DNA of 64,000 nt from Aculops lycopersici (GCA_015350385.1 WNKI01000002.1:7009870-7073869), one strand, 5' to 3'. Numbered from the stretch's first letter, positions 45,467-55,365 are shown. The notes: generated from the sequence alone by a model not told the origin. Made by a program: numbers and translations.

Positions 45467-45934
45467 ATGGCTCTAATCATTGGAAAGAACATCTATTGCA
45501 TAACTTTGTGCGCTATCCTAATGCACATTTTAGTTGATACTGAAGCATTAGAATTAAGCCAAATTGGCAAGGGCATCAGCAAATCTTTCTACGACATGTT
45601 TCAAAAATTCAAGACTCCCTTCATCAAGGACGGCGGATACAGTGGCGGCGTGAGCTCGGAAAGTGGCAAGGATGACGAGATTGTTTCAGTGATTGAAAGG
45701 GCAAAAGCTCAATTGGAGGAGAAGACTGGCAAGAAGTACAAAAGTCTGGAGCCAGTTAGCTACATAATTCAAGAGGTTGCTGGCACCAACTACTTCGCTA
45801 AGGTCAAAGCCACCACTGAGGATGGAACAGAGAGCATAATTTTCATGAGAGTTTATGAGAATATCCAGAGACAAGTTAGATTGGATTCCTATAATCTCGA
45901 CAAGAAGTTGACTGATAAATTGGATTACTTTTAA
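45467..45934 (+). CDS. Secreted stefin-like cystatin
   Basis: 155 residues in one exon. The N-terminal YCITLCAILMHILVDTEA is a signal peptide. A ~45-residue spacer (LSQIGKGISKSFYDMFQKF...SGGVSSESGK) precedes the cystatin domain, which has QEVAG (QxVxG) and TNYFAKVKA followed by SIIFMRVYE and a C-terminal LDKKLTDKLDYF. Domain similarity to its neighbour (EKTGKKYKSLEPVSY versus QKTGKKYTELDVISY) marks a tandem duplication. It lacks the paired disulfides of classical secreted type 2 cystatins, so it is a stefin fold exported by an added signal peptide. In arthropods such proteins can act in digestion or defence. That role is inference. Confidence 0.85.
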   Translation: MALIIGKNIYCITLCAILMHILVDTEALELSQIGKGISKSFYDMFQKFKTPFIKDGGYSGGVSSESGKDDEIVSVIERAKAQLEEKTGKKYKSLEPVSYIIQEVAGTNYFAKVKATTEDGTESIIFMRVYENIQRQVRLDSYNLDKKLTDKLDYF

Positions 45935-46694
45935 GCTAGCAACCTGCTTCCAGCCAGATTTTGTTCATTGGTTCATAGAAGAAAACAACCACTAAACAGA
46001 CTAATTAAAATGATTTCCAGCTAACAAGCTAATGCCACCACCAAGAAAACACAACAGAAACTCAATGAGGCTGAACGTGTCCAGCTTACTAATTAACTCG
46101 CTTGATTACACCTGCACACTACCTAGCGCATGATTATGACGTCACCTGGCTCGCTGCATCTCTGGCCCCAATTGTTCTACTTTCTTTCTCCCTATTCGTC
46201 TAGCTCCACTTTCTCTTCTAGTGATGTAATTGGAGCTATGACTTCGTAACTCCACTGCCACCGTTTAATAGTGGACTTGCTCTCTGGGCGCCTATGACCC
46301 TAATTCAGGTGTTCAGTGGTCGGATAGACTTTCTAGAGTTTAAAAACATAGTCGATTGAGGTTCGCGAGCCGAGAACCACTGCACTGCGCAATGGGAAGC
46401 TTGGGGATAGAAGAGAAAAACGGTGGATGGGTATAGTATGATTGGGTTTAGTGAGAATAGTTATAGTGAGCATTGCGTAGAAGCGCATCTAAAGTGTCAA
46501 ATTATATTGATTTTAAACTTTTACCTGTTAATTAGTGCGATCATACTGTAGAACAAAGATTCATGAATTACTGTGACCCAATTGGAATGCACACAAGTTA
46601 ATTAGGCGCAAATTTTGCTAACCATCATCGTCGTTCTCGTTGTCGTCAGCCTAATAAGAAGTAAGTGGAATTACACTTACTTCTGACCGTGAAC
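45935..46694. other. Intergenic region
   Basis: No gene seen. A GTAAGT donor-like site at 46661-46668 after CCTAATAAGAA might be a 5' UTR splice site of the next gene. Confidence 0.4.
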
Positions 46695-47810
46695 ATGATG
46701 AAGCCCCGAGTTTCCACTAGTCGTATAATGGGCGAGCAAACGATTACAAGCCGCAAGTCTGAAGCTTTGTCCTCATCGGCTAACAATGGCGGAGGTGGCT
46801 CACAATCGCAGAGGAGTCAAGGCGGAAGCGGAAGTGGAGGCCAATTGAACGCGGAACAATCGAAAGCTCAAGCAAGGAAACGAAGGTCCTCTATAAATGT
46901 CTATGATCAGCCATCGAGTATAAATCTTCGTCTCCGTCAACTGGAGACGGATATGATTAGATTGGACGAAGATCGAACAAAATTGTTCGACGATACCCAT
47001 TCAGCATTGACCCAATACGAACTACGGCTCACAGAAATACACGCTATCTTAAAATCACGACAAGACAATGTGGAAAAGTATGTTGAGGATATGAGACTTT
47101 TACTTCAAGCTAAGGAAGATTTTGAACGTCAAGCCAAGTTGCTCAATGAGAAACACGAAAGAATTCATGAGAAATTTATGCATAGGGAAACGACCATTTC
47201 GCGCGAGATCAAGTTGCTCAAGAACAAGTTTGAACTATTGGAAAGGAATCGACAGTTTAGGTCAATCTTACAAAAGTCAAATGCAAATCACAGTGATATT
47301 AATGACGATCTAATTAGTGGCTTAGATCCAAATGATCACTCGCGACAGCGAAGCGAGGTGACCAGTCAGGCTAGTGGGTCGACGTTGCAGGCAACAGCAG
47401 GTGGCCAGCAAGTGGGTAGCGATGGTGTTGGTGTTGGGCCGAGTCACTTGACGAGTAGAGGTAAAAGACCCAAAGCCAAGGCGTCGAGGTTTGGCGTACT
47501 TAAGAATCTAGTGACTCCCCTGCTGGTTTTTGCCGGAAAGAAACCAAAACGATCGGACTGGCAGAAGAGCAACAAGGTTTCTGCACTAGAAACAGGAGGC
47601 ATTGATGGATCGGATATTGCGCAAACTACAACAAATGCCATAAGCCAAGTTGTAACTCCAACAGGTGAGACCACAAGGATCAATGCAGAGGCAATTGGTG
47701 TCGTGGCCAATGACCTAGTGCCGCCCGCCGATGCAGTGGCATCCTCTAATACGGTGGCCGCAAAGAGCATCAAAAAAGGAGGCATTCTATTGGGTCGCTT
47801 TTTCAGGTGA
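46695..47810 (+). CDS. Coiled-coil protein of unknown function
   Basis: 371 residues from MMKPRVSTSRIMGEQ. The Ser/Gly/Gln-rich N-terminus (to about 65) is followed by a long coiled coil (about 75-195: INLRLRQLETDMIRLDEDR ... EIKLLKNKFELLERNRQF), then a Ser/Gly-rich linker and a basic segment KRPKAKASRFGVLKNLVTP. The C-terminus is Thr/Ala-rich and ends KKGGILLGRFFR. No signal peptide or membrane helix. The uninterrupted heptad region suggests dimerisation. The family is not recognised. It could be a cytoskeletal or trafficking adaptor. Confidence 0.7.
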   Translation: MMKPRVSTSRIMGEQTITSRKSEALSSSANNGGGGSQSQRSQGGSGSGGQLNAEQSKAQARKRRSSINVYDQPSSINLRLRQLETDMIRLDEDRTKLFDDTHSALTQYELRLTEIHAILKSRQDNVEKYVEDMRLLLQAKEDFERQAKLLNEKHERIHEKFMHRETTISREIKLLKNKFELLERNRQFRSILQKSNANHSDINDDLISGLDPNDHSRQRSEVTSQASGSTLQATAGGQQVGSDGVGVGPSHLTSRGKRPKAKASRFGVLKNLVTPLLVFAGKKPKRSDWQKSNKVSALETGGIDGSDIAQTTTNAISQVVTPTGETTRINAEAIGVVANDLVPPADAVASSNTVAAKSIKKGGILLGRFFR

Positions 47811-48740
47811 TCAACTGCCGAGTAGTTGAACTCTCAAGTGTGACTCATCATCAATTTGACTAGTAAATTAACAAAACCCGCATGTCTGTCAATCAATCGA
47901 CGAGCTAACCCTATTATTTGATGATAGCAAATAAACTCCTCATTGGGGCAACGCTATTTATTACATGACAACCACAACCACGACTACAACATGTACAAAG
48001 ATGACAATGAAAGAAAGCGCGCGAGGCAGCAAGCGAGAGAGTGAGAGAGAGAGAGAAAGAGAGAGAAGGATAGAGATCAGCGATAATGGTAAGTAATCTA
48101 ACAAGTGGCTCACTGATTGTCTATCGTAATATTCTCTTTGGTCTTGATATTAGAGAAAAAGACGCGCGATGTCGCCTGAGATGAAAATTGTCAGTGAATG
48201 CAAAGCCTTCAAGTAAAGCAATAGGATTATGCCATTGACTCGATTAGTTATCGATCCCTTTGAATCTCTTCGCGTGATTCTCTTTAGTGGCTAAGATAGC
48301 AGAAACAACGCAATATGAATGTGGAAAAGATGTACGATATGTTAGTATTGGTCATGAAGCGAATCGATCGTGCAGAGAAAATGATTGTTATGATTGACAG
48401 CAAAAGCAAATATTAGCTTGCATTCGACAATAATGATCTCACGCTCATAGGAAATTTCATCTCCTATTGAGGATCTGTCCAAAATCTAACCAGCCAAAAA
48501 TTCGCCTTTTTGACTGTAGTGTATCGATGCTAATGCACCATTCCTATAGCAGGGGAAGCACGGGAACACGAAATTTGGCCGATTAGATTTTGGACACTCT
48601 GTAGGTAGGCTCAATACTAACTAAACTAATTCTATTGAAATATTATTATAATTATATTGTTATCAATTTTACCTTCAATTAACTAATACTCATTTAGGTT
48701 AAAAGAATTTGTAACAACAGGTATTATCTTAATCAGGCTC
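47811..48740. other. Intergenic region with GA-repeat and terminal-inverted-repeat element
   Basis: Contains a GA-rich microsatellite (48041-48067), a ~121-base element with inverted ends (48476-48596) and, at 48681-48697, AACTAATACTCATTTAG, which looks like a branch point plus 3' splice site for an SPTLC2 upstream exon. Confidence 0.55.
48476..48596. mobile_element. MITE-like element with ~28-base terminal inverted repeats
   Basis: The left end TGTCCAAAATCTAA (continuing to 48504) pairs with the right end (48569-48596) as imperfect inverted repeats of 28-29 bases. The interior of ~64 bases has no ORF. I cannot see a clear target-site duplication, so a structured RNA or simple hairpin remains possible. 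Confidence 0.5.
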
Positions 48741-50237
48741 ATGGCTCGCTCAGTTCCAGAAGCCTCGCTGCTTATGGCCTCTATGATCCAGCTTGGCACC
48801 TTGATCCTTTATATCTTTGGCCACCTACGAGATTTCCTTAGATCCATTGGGCTTGAGAAAAATGCTGCGGCCATTGAGGAGGATAGGCAAGGATATCCAA
48901 CTTTATATCAAAGTTTCGAAAACTTTTACTGCAGAAACTTTTTCAGACGACTGCGCGATGGATGGAATATACCTATTTGCTCTGTACCAGGCGAAATGAT
49001 TGATGTTATGGACAGGTATTCAGACGACTACAATGCAACCTTCAAGTTCAAGGGCACAACAACGAGAGCCATCAATATGGGTTCCTATAACTACCTCGGA
49101 ATGGCCGAAAACACAGGGCCCCGGATAGAGGCAGTGAGGGAGGACATAAAGCAATATGGTTCGGGTACCATGAGCCCGAGAGCTGAGTTTGGAGTTACGG
49201 AAACTCTAGTGGAATTGGAACAAAAGATGGCTAAATATTTGGGAACCGAAGCTGCATTTGTAATGGGCATGGGATTTGCAACAAACTCAAACAACATTCC
49301 CGCTTTAGCCGGCGGAAAAGGAACCCTTATCATGAGCGATGAGCTCAACCATGCTAGTCTAATTGTTGGATGCAAAATCTCAGGTGCCACCTGTAAGGTG
49401 TTCAAGCACAACGATACCGATGACCTAGAGCGCAAGCTTCGTATGCATCTTCTAAGAGGACAACCCACAAGCGAAGGAACTTACAAGCCTTGGAAAAAGG
49501 CGATTATAGTTGTCGAGGGAATCTTTAGTATGGAGGGAACTGTAGTAGATTTACCTGAAGTGATTAGGATTAAGAAAAAATACAAGACCTACTTGTACCT
49601 GGACGAGGCGCATAGCGTCGGCGCTTTGGACAAAGGTGTGGTTAACTATTATGGTTGTAATCCTAAGGATGTTGACATTCTGATGGGCACTTTTACTAAG
49701 AGCTTCGGTGCCGCAGGTGGTTACATTGCCGGATCAAAGCAACTGATTGATTATCTCAAGATTAAGTCACATGCCACCTGCTATGCCGTTACCATGGCCC
49801 CACCTGTTGCCCGCCAGATTATAGATGTGATTGACTCAATTATCGGCCACGAGGATCCAAAACAAAACGAAGGCTTGAGGAGAATTGCAACTCTTAAAGA
49901 GAATACCAGGTATTTCAGACAACAATTGGCATCCCGAGGTTTCGCTGTGATTGGGAGCGAAGACTCACCTGTTGTTCCAATGATGGTTTACTCAGCCACC
50001 ATTGTAGTTGAGATTATTCGAGCGGCTCTCAAGGAGAATGTGGCCATCGTTGGTGCTGGCTTTCCAGCAACTCCTCTACTCGAGGCTAGGGTTAGATTTT
50101 GCGTTAGCTCGGCGCATACAAGGGAAATGTTGGATAGGGTTGTTAATGTTATTGACGAGATTGGTACCCGAATGCATGTTAAATTTGGCCAGCCTGTGAA
50201 GACGGAGGACGACTATATCAAGTCCAAATTAGAATGA
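48741..50237 (+). CDS. lace: Serine palmitoyltransferase subunit 2 (SPTLC2)
   Basis: 498 residues from ATG 48741. An N-terminal hydrophobic segment (LMASMIQLGTLILYIFGHL) anchors it to the ER. The conserved LRDFLRS ... YQSFENFYCRNFFRRLRD follows, then INMGSYNYLGMAE and the aminotransferase core: DELNHASL, DEAHSVGALDKG and the PLP-binding lysine in GTFTKSFGAAGGY (Lys320). The C-terminal domain has the conserved PATPLLEARVRFCVSSAHT. With SPTLC1 it condenses serine and palmitoyl-CoA, the first step of sphingolipid synthesis. Family members are ~60 residues longer at the N-terminus. The open frame extends upstream to a good 3' splice site at 48691-48697, so a short first exon is likely. Two AATAAA signals (50238-50243 and 50263-50268) follow the stop. 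Confidence 0.96.
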   Translation: MARSVPEASLLMASMIQLGTLILYIFGHLRDFLRSIGLEKNAAAIEEDRQGYPTLYQSFENFYCRNFFRRLRDGWNIPICSVPGEMIDVMDRYSDDYNATFKFKGTTTRAINMGSYNYLGMAENTGPRIEAVREDIKQYGSGTMSPRAEFGVTETLVELEQKMAKYLGTEAAFVMGMGFATNSNNIPALAGGKGTLIMSDELNHASLIVGCKISGATCKVFKHNDTDDLERKLRMHLLRGQPTSEGTYKPWKKAIIVVEGIFSMEGTVVDLPEVIRIKKKYKTYLYLDEAHSVGALDKGVVNYYGCNPKDVDILMGTFTKSFGAAGGYIAGSKQLIDYLKIKSHATCYAVTMAPPVARQIIDVIDSIIGHEDPKQNEGLRRIATLKENTRYFRQQLASRGFAVIGSEDSPVVPMMVYSATIVVEIIRAALKENVAIVGAGFPATPLLEARVRFCVSSAHTREMLDRVVNVIDEIGTRMHVKFGQPVKTEDDYIKSKLE

Positions 50238-50520
50238 AATAAACACATTGGTTCCATCATTCAATAAAGTATAGTTTCTTTTTTCCAATTATTTTCCTAG
50301 TAAAATGTTGAAAATGATAGCAAATAATTAAAAAGGGGCAAACAGAAATGTAACAGTTAGTTCAGTCATTTTATTATAAAAGCACACATGGAATGAAATG
50401 CCGGGTCTTTGGCCGACTCTAAAAATTTAGATGTTACATCATTATGCAATAAAATGTCCATGAGCGCATGTTGATATCTACAGATTTTTCGAGTGTCTGA
50501 AGCGAGAGGTGGTGGTAAAA
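50238..50520. other. Convergent 3' flanks of SPTLC2 and secreted-protein gene 1
   Basis: SPTLC2 polyadenylation signals at 50238-50243 and 50263-50268. The minus-strand signal for the next gene is probably TTTATT at 50370-50375. Confidence 0.65.
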
Positions 50521-51459
50521 TCAGTCCATTCTAATGTGACTGGCCATCTTGATCAAGTCGCTAGATTTGGAATTGCACTTGCTGTAGATTGTGGTGCACT
50601 GCTCGCACTTGCTCGAGTTTGCGCGACCCTTGGAGGCAGCCTCGCGGAAATACTTCGACTCATTCTCGTCGAGGATGTTGGATCCCTGCAGTCTGACCAT
50701 GTTCATGAACACCTGCTTGCCGTCTTGTCCGAATCCTTGTGGGTTGCAGTTGAGGTCGCAGATGGCACGAGCAACACAGTCCTCCATCTTGGCCTCCTTG
50801 ACCAAGTTCAAGGCGGACTTGGCTACATCAGTATCGATCTTCGGGGCAGCTCGCTTGATAACGCCACTGGATTCCGTTTGCTTAGTAGTATCGATTTGCT
50901 GGACGAGTTGTTGCTGTTGTTGTTCAATGCGTAGCTGGGGCTCCGAGCCAGATGACATACTGACCTCCTTGTGGTGGTGACCCAAAATTGGTGAGTCTAG
51001 TGTGGCGTCAATCTGAATGGAAGTATCTCCGACTTTGTGCATCAATTGATTTGCGGCGTCAACTGTACCTTGGGCAGCGTTTCCGGCCGTTACAATCTTT
51101 TCGGCCACAGGCTTTAAGCCGAGGGCGGCGACGCCAAGACCGGCGCCCTTCACTCCAGCTCCGGCAGCCTCCATGATGGCTCCGTCTTTGGCCATCTTGG
51201 CGCCGACAAACTTGATAGCGCCTCCGCCAACCTTCATGCCTGTGCCAACTGCCGCAGCCTTCAAGCCTCCCACAATAGCAATAGGTTTCATGACGGCATC
51301 CACAGCAATTTTACCGGCGGCCAGCGCCTTGTTTCCAACGACTTCCTCGGCGTCCGCAAAGGCTGCACACGCAGCTCGAAGCATCGGAGGCGGCAACATA
51401 GCTTGGGTCATGGTGGCCATACCCAATACTAGGCACATAGTTACTGTGAAGGACTTCAT
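50521..51459 (-). CDS. Secreted Gly/Ala-rich protein with C-terminal six-Cys domain, paralog 1
   Basis: 312 residues, one exon. Signal peptide MKSFTVTMCLVLGMATMTQA. The N-terminal half (about 20-135) is Ala/Gly/Lys-rich and likely helical (GGLKAAAVGTGMKVGGGAIK). A variable Gln-rich linker follows (about 135-215), with QQQQQ runs. The C-terminal domain has six Cys in the order C-x5-C-x3-C-x46-C-x2-C-x6-C, suggesting three disulfides. 303 of its 312 residues align with paralog 2 (56250-57197) over long DNA-identical tracts. The gene has a TATA box (51624-51633) and shares its whole 5' UTR and upstream region with paralog 2. I do not recognise the family. A secreted structural or defence protein is possible but unproven. 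Confidence 0.85.
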   Translation of the reverse strand: MKSFTVTMCLVLGMATMTQAMLPPPMLRAACAAFADAEEVVGNKALAAGKIAVDAVMKPIAIVGGLKAAAVGTGMKVGGGAIKFVGAKMAKDGAIMEAAGAGVKGAGLGVAALGLKPVAEKIVTAGNAAQGTVDAANQLMHKVGDTSIQIDATLDSPILGHHHKEVSMSSGSEPQLRIEQQQQQLVQQIDTTKQTESSGVIKRAAPKIDTDVAKSALNLVKEAKMEDCVARAICDLNCNPQGFGQDGKQVFMNMVRLQGSNILDENESKYFREAASKGRANSSKCEQCTTIYSKCNSKSSDLIKMASHIRMD

Positions 51460-51860
51460 AGTGATGATATATTAGCTCTTGATAATTATGTAAAAACTTG
51501 AGCGTGGGAATTGGACTTGATGAGAGCTAAGTTAAAACTTGATGAGGTGACTTGACTGAGGGAATAAAGTTATAGTCACTTGATGACTGAACAAACTAAT
51601 CACATAAAAATGACATCATCGAGCTTATATATACCCTCAGCCACAATGTGAGAATATTGTAACATTTTAATCTAGATGCGATGCACTCAGATTTGACCAT
51701 GTTAATACCATAGTTTTGAGGGTGGATTGTAAGAACTAGCTGCATAGTCTGGCTAGACAACAATCATCTAGGTGCTAGCATCTTGAGGTAGCTAGTTGAG
51801 TAGCCGACATGCTAGATGAAAAGAGATTGGAACACGTGATTTGATCTTAGGAGCTGTTAG
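51460..51860 (-). promoter_or_regulatory. Promoter and 5' UTR of secreted-protein paralog 1
   Basis: The region is a diverged inverted copy of 55857-56249. Shared parts include a 27-base identical stretch (51525-51551), the TATA box (51624-51633), a segment around 51730-51765 with TCTAGCCAGAC on the minus strand, and a CACGTG E-box (51833-51838). The homology stops just downstream of the CstF64 polyadenylation signal. Confidence 0.7.
51624..51633 (-). promoter_or_regulatory. TATA box, secreted-protein paralog 1
   Basis: The minus strand reads TATATATAAG, followed by CTCGATGATG, matching TATATAAAGTCGATGACG in paralog 2. Confidence 0.75.
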
Positions 51861-51894
51861 ACATCACAGTGGGTTTATTTTACTTTTCCATCTA

Positions 51895-52899
51895 TCACTG
51901 ACTTCCATATTGTGGATGGAGTAGAGATGGGAAGTGTGGTGGTTGCTGAGGTTGTTGTTGTTGCTGTTGCTGCTGTTGTTGTTGCAGTTGTTGCTGTTGT
52001 TGGAGCTGCTGCTGCCTTGCTAGTCTCGGGTCAGCTGGTGCCATTGTCGGCGGCACCTGCTGCATGGGCGGCATTTGTTGCATTTGAGCCGGTGGTTGTT
52101 GCTGGATCTGAGGTGGAGGAGGCGGGAGTTGTGGTTGTGCCTGCATTTGTGATGGTGGGATTTGTGGCAATGCTTGATTTGGTGCAGTGCTCGTTGTTGG
52201 TGCCATGAATGGGTGAGGTGTTATAACAGGCTGTTGCATGGCTGCCATCAACATCGCTGGATTTGTCATCACCGGTCCCATGGGTGCAGAAAGCTCGAGA
52301 GGAATTGGTTGCATGAGTTGTTTGTGCATGATACTTAGTGCACTCTGAGGATCTATTGCCTTAATCATAACGAGGCATTGCAAAATAGCGTAACTTAATT
52401 GTGGATTCTTAACTAATAACTGTTTAGTCTCGTTTGGATTGACCATTAAGCTTTGCTGCATTTGCTTACAAACATCGAAAAGGTTCTCAGGTGACAGGCT
52501 CATGAGAACATTGTTGAGTAGTGTATGAGTATCAACTAATGGTTCGACCGGCTGGGAAACAGGTTGAGATCTGATTTGATGGCCGCCACCGTGATCCATT
52601 GCAGCCGGCACCTGGTCTGGCTCGTCATTTGTTCTCTCATTCGATGCACTGTCCACTCTCAACTGACGACCACCAAAGTCGTAACCATTGAGGTTCCGAA
52701 TAGCGCTAGTTGCAGTCTCCTTGTCTTTGTATTCACAGAAACCATACCCCTTAGGCTTGCCTGTGTCACGGTCGAAAACAATCCTAAAACTAAGCACCGG
52801 GCCCACAGTGTTGAAAATCTCTCTCAATCTTTCTTCGGTTGCATCGTAGGGTATGTTGCCGACAAACACCGATCTAATAGAGCGATCCGAGTCCTTCAT
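51895..52899 (-). CDS. CstF64: CstF64 (CSTF2), cleavage stimulation factor subunit, short form
   Basis: 334 residues, one exon. The N-terminal RRM (about 10-88) has RNP2 VFVGNI and RNP1 KGYGFCEY. The hinge domain (about 125-195; THTLLNNVLMSLSPENLFDV ... NPQLSYAILQCLVM) binds CstF77 and symplekin. After this come Pro/Met/Gln-rich sequences ending in polyGln and HPQYGSQ. The protein binds GU-rich elements downstream of poly(A) sites. The ~50-residue C-terminal helical domain normally present in CstF64 is missing, because the stop follows the Gln tract and the polyadenylation signal (TTTATT, 51874-51879) is just 16 bases beyond it. A frameshift or unseen exon could explain that, but I see no splice donor consensus at the end. 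Divergent from HSP60. Confidence 0.92.
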   Translation of the reverse strand: MKDSDRSIRSVFVGNIPYDATEERLREIFNTVGPVLSFRIVFDRDTGKPKGYGFCEYKDKETATSAIRNLNGYDFGGRQLRVDSASNERTNDEPDQVPAAMDHGGGHQIRSQPVSQPVEPLVDTHTLLNNVLMSLSPENLFDVCKQMQQSLMVNPNETKQLLVKNPQLSYAILQCLVMIKAIDPQSALSIMHKQLMQPIPLELSAPMGPVMTNPAMLMAAMQQPVITPHPFMAPTTSTAPNQALPQIPPSQMQAQPQLPPPPPQIQQQPPAQMQQMPPMQQVPPTMAPADPRLARQQQLQQQQQLQQQQQQQQQQQPQQPPHFPSLLHPQYGSQ

Positions 52900-53658
52900 G
52901 GTTCTGGAGGTTATTTTTGCAAAAATAGTAGCTGATATTCATATGATAGATAAATGTCGGTGTTTGAAAAAGAGAGTTGATTAATTAGATACGAAGTTGG
53001 AAATAAAATTGCAAATAAATGTTCGAGCCTTGTTTTGCAGGACTCGAGTCCTGCAGTTCAATTGTAAGCATCAAAACACTGGCACGCTTTCGTCCTGCCA
53101 CCGTCTTGCGCGAGCCGAGAACTTTCGCCGCTTTGGTTTGGCTTTTTCAATCCATTTCGCTTGAATTCAATCCGAGATATTGCCCATTGCGTTGCTGTGG
53201 GCGGCTGCTGCAGTTTTGCTGCATTGCAGCAGCAGCAAGAAGAGCGAGGGCCGGCAACTGCATTTGACGCTGTTGCGTGCAGAGCAGCGTGCAATTTAAG
53301 CGCATAGTGGCCATTGCCATTGGCGCACCACAATTCGCCACCACCACCACCACATGGCGTCGCCGACGAGACGAGATCTCTTTCTGGAAGTTACCATGTT
53401 GCACGCTTTGTGTGCGAGAGAGATAGAGTCTTCACAAAAAGCATGCACCACACGTTTACTTGGCATTTACGATCTCGTCACTAGCGAACAATAAATCGAA
53501 CCTCTTGAAAGTATTAAATTCACCAAAATACTTTGAACAAGTGAAAGTCAAAGAAAAAAACATATTTTGTTATAATTATATTATATCCTAATATAATTCA
53601 ATAAGTTATATTCATTTATTCTCTTCATCAAGACAAGCAGCAGCCCTAGAAAACCAAA
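52900..53658. promoter_or_regulatory. Divergent promoter region, CstF64 and HSP60
   Basis: 760 bases, with CTG/GCA-rich sequence at 53200-53280 and an AT-rich 5' UTR before HSP60. A partial heat-shock element TTCTGGAAGTTAC lies at 53382-53394 (two perfect units and one with a mismatch). Confidence 0.5.
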
Positions 53659-55365
53659 ATGCTATCACGTGTAAGACTTCTCACAAAATTCAATCAAGGC
53701 CGCATAATCAGCTCACAGCGAAGATGGCTGGCCAAAGACATCAAGAGTGGACCAGAATCGAGGCAACTCATGATGCAAGGCGTGAATAAGTTGGCCGATT
53801 TGGTTGCAGCCACCATGGGCCCCAAGGGTCGCAACATTATCATTGAGCAATCATGGGGTGGGCCAAAGATCACAAAGGACGGAGTGACAGTGGCTAAGTC
53901 AGTGGAACTCAAGGAAAAGTTCGAGAATATTGGTGCAAAGTTGGTCCAAGATGTAGCCAACAACACTAACGAGAAGGCCGGCGACGGTACGACGACTGCA
54001 ACTGTTCTTGCTAGATCAATTGCCCAAAATGGCTTCGAACACCTCAACACTAAGACCTGCAACCCAGTAGAAGTTAGGCGTGGTGTCATGTTGGCCGTTG
54101 ATGCAGTTGTTGACCACTTGAAGCACCTGTCTACACCAATCAACACACCCGACGAGGTTGCTCAAGTTGCAACTATCTCTGCTAATGGCGACAAGTCCAT
54201 CGGAGACCTTATCTCCTCTGCCATGAAAAAGGTTGGCATGGACGGAGTTATCACAGTTAAGGATGGAAAAACACTGCTAGATGAACTAGAAGTCATCGAG
54301 GGAATGAAATTTGATCGCGGATACATCTCTCCGTACTTCATCAACTCGACCAAGGGTAGCAAGTGCGAATTCCAAGATTGCTTGGTCCTGCTCTCAGAAA
54401 AGAAAATCTCCTCAGTCCAAAGTCTAATTCCAGCCTTGGAATTGGCAAACTCTCAAAGAAGACCTCTGCTTATTATTGCCGAGGATATAGACGGTGAGGC
54501 TCTCACAACATTAGTGCTCAATAGACTCAAGATTGGCCTACAAGTTTGCGCAGTCAAGGCCCCAGGTTTCGGTGACAACCGTAAGGCCACCCTACATGAC
54601 ATTGCCATCTCATCAGGAGGTATTGTCTTTGGCGACGAGGCCAACCTGACAAAACTCGAGGACATCAAAGCCACTGACTTCGGTCAAGTTGGCGAAGTGA
54701 CCATCACTAAGGATGACACTCTTTTGCTTAAGGGCAAGGGACAAGAGGCTTCTATCAAGAAGCGTGTTGACCAGCTCAAGGACGAGATTGAGGAGACAAA
54801 CTCTGAGTACGAGAAGGAAAAGTTGAACGAAAGACTAGCCAGACTATCATCCGGAGTTGCCGTTCTAAAGATCGGAGGCTCGTCCGAGGTGGAGGTCAAC
54901 GAGAAGAAGGACCGAGTTAATGATGCCTTATGCGCTACAAGGGCAGCCATCGAGGAGGGAATCGTTCCAGGAGGTGGTACCGCTTTGTTAAGATGTATTA
55001 AGGCTCTCGATGGAGTCAAGACTAACAATAAGGACCAAGAGCTTGGTGTCGAGGTCATCAGGAAAGCTCTAAGCAGACCATGCGCGACCATCTCAGAAAA
55101 CGCAGGTATTAAAGACCCAGAGTCTATCGTAGACAAAGTTCTCGGTAGCACCGAGCCAGCTTACGGGTATGATGCCGCCACTGGCAACTTCTGCAATCTA
55201 GTTGCCGCTGGTATCATCGATCCCACCAAGGTTGTCAGGACTGCCCTGGTTGATGCAGCTGGAGTGGCATCGCTATTGTTCACAACCGAGGGAGTTGTTG
55301 TGGACATGCCAAAGGATGAGAAAGCCGGACCCGAGATGCCCAATCCCTACGGAGGCATGATGTAA
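53659..55365 (+). CDS. Hsp60: Mitochondrial chaperonin HSP60
   Basis: 568 residues, one exon. The N-terminal MLSRVRLLTKFNQGRIISSQRRWLA is a basic amphipathic mitochondrial presequence. The mature part starts AKDIKSGPESRQLMMQGVNKL. GroEL family motifs: ATMGPKGRNIII, the nucleotide site GDGTTTATVL, ANGDKSIGDLI, GYISPYFIN, and the conserved ATRAAIEEGIVPGGGTALLR. The C-terminus ends PYGGMM, with the usual GGM tail cut to one unit. HSP60 folds imported proteins in the matrix as a double ring with HSP10. Length and motifs are otherwise standard. Divergent from CstF64 and bracketed by the secreted-protein paralogs. Confidence 0.98.
   Translation: MLSRVRLLTKFNQGRIISSQRRWLAKDIKSGPESRQLMMQGVNKLADLVAATMGPKGRNIIIEQSWGGPKITKDGVTVAKSVELKEKFENIGAKLVQDVANNTNEKAGDGTTTATVLARSIAQNGFEHLNTKTCNPVEVRRGVMLAVDAVVDHLKHLSTPINTPDEVAQVATISANGDKSIGDLISSAMKKVGMDGVITVKDGKTLLDELEVIEGMKFDRGYISPYFINSTKGSKCEFQDCLVLLSEKKISSVQSLIPALELANSQRRPLLIIAEDIDGEALTTLVLNRLKIGLQVCAVKAPGFGDNRKATLHDIAISSGGIVFGDEANLTKLEDIKATDFGQVGEVTITKDDTLLLKGKGQEASIKKRVDQLKDEIEETNSEYEKEKLNERLARLSSGVAVLKIGGSSEVEVNEKKDRVNDALCATRAAIEEGIVPGGGTALLRCIKALDGVKTNNKDQELGVEVIRKALSRPCATISENAGIKDPESIVDKVLGSTEPAYGYDAATGNFCNLVAAGIIDPTKVVRTALVDAAGVASLLFTTEGVVVDMPKDEKAGPEMPNPYGGMM

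Noticed and set aside
53382..53394. Heat-shock element for HSP60
   Set aside because: Only two perfect units and one mismatched unit, so it is mentioned as partial and not called as a full site.
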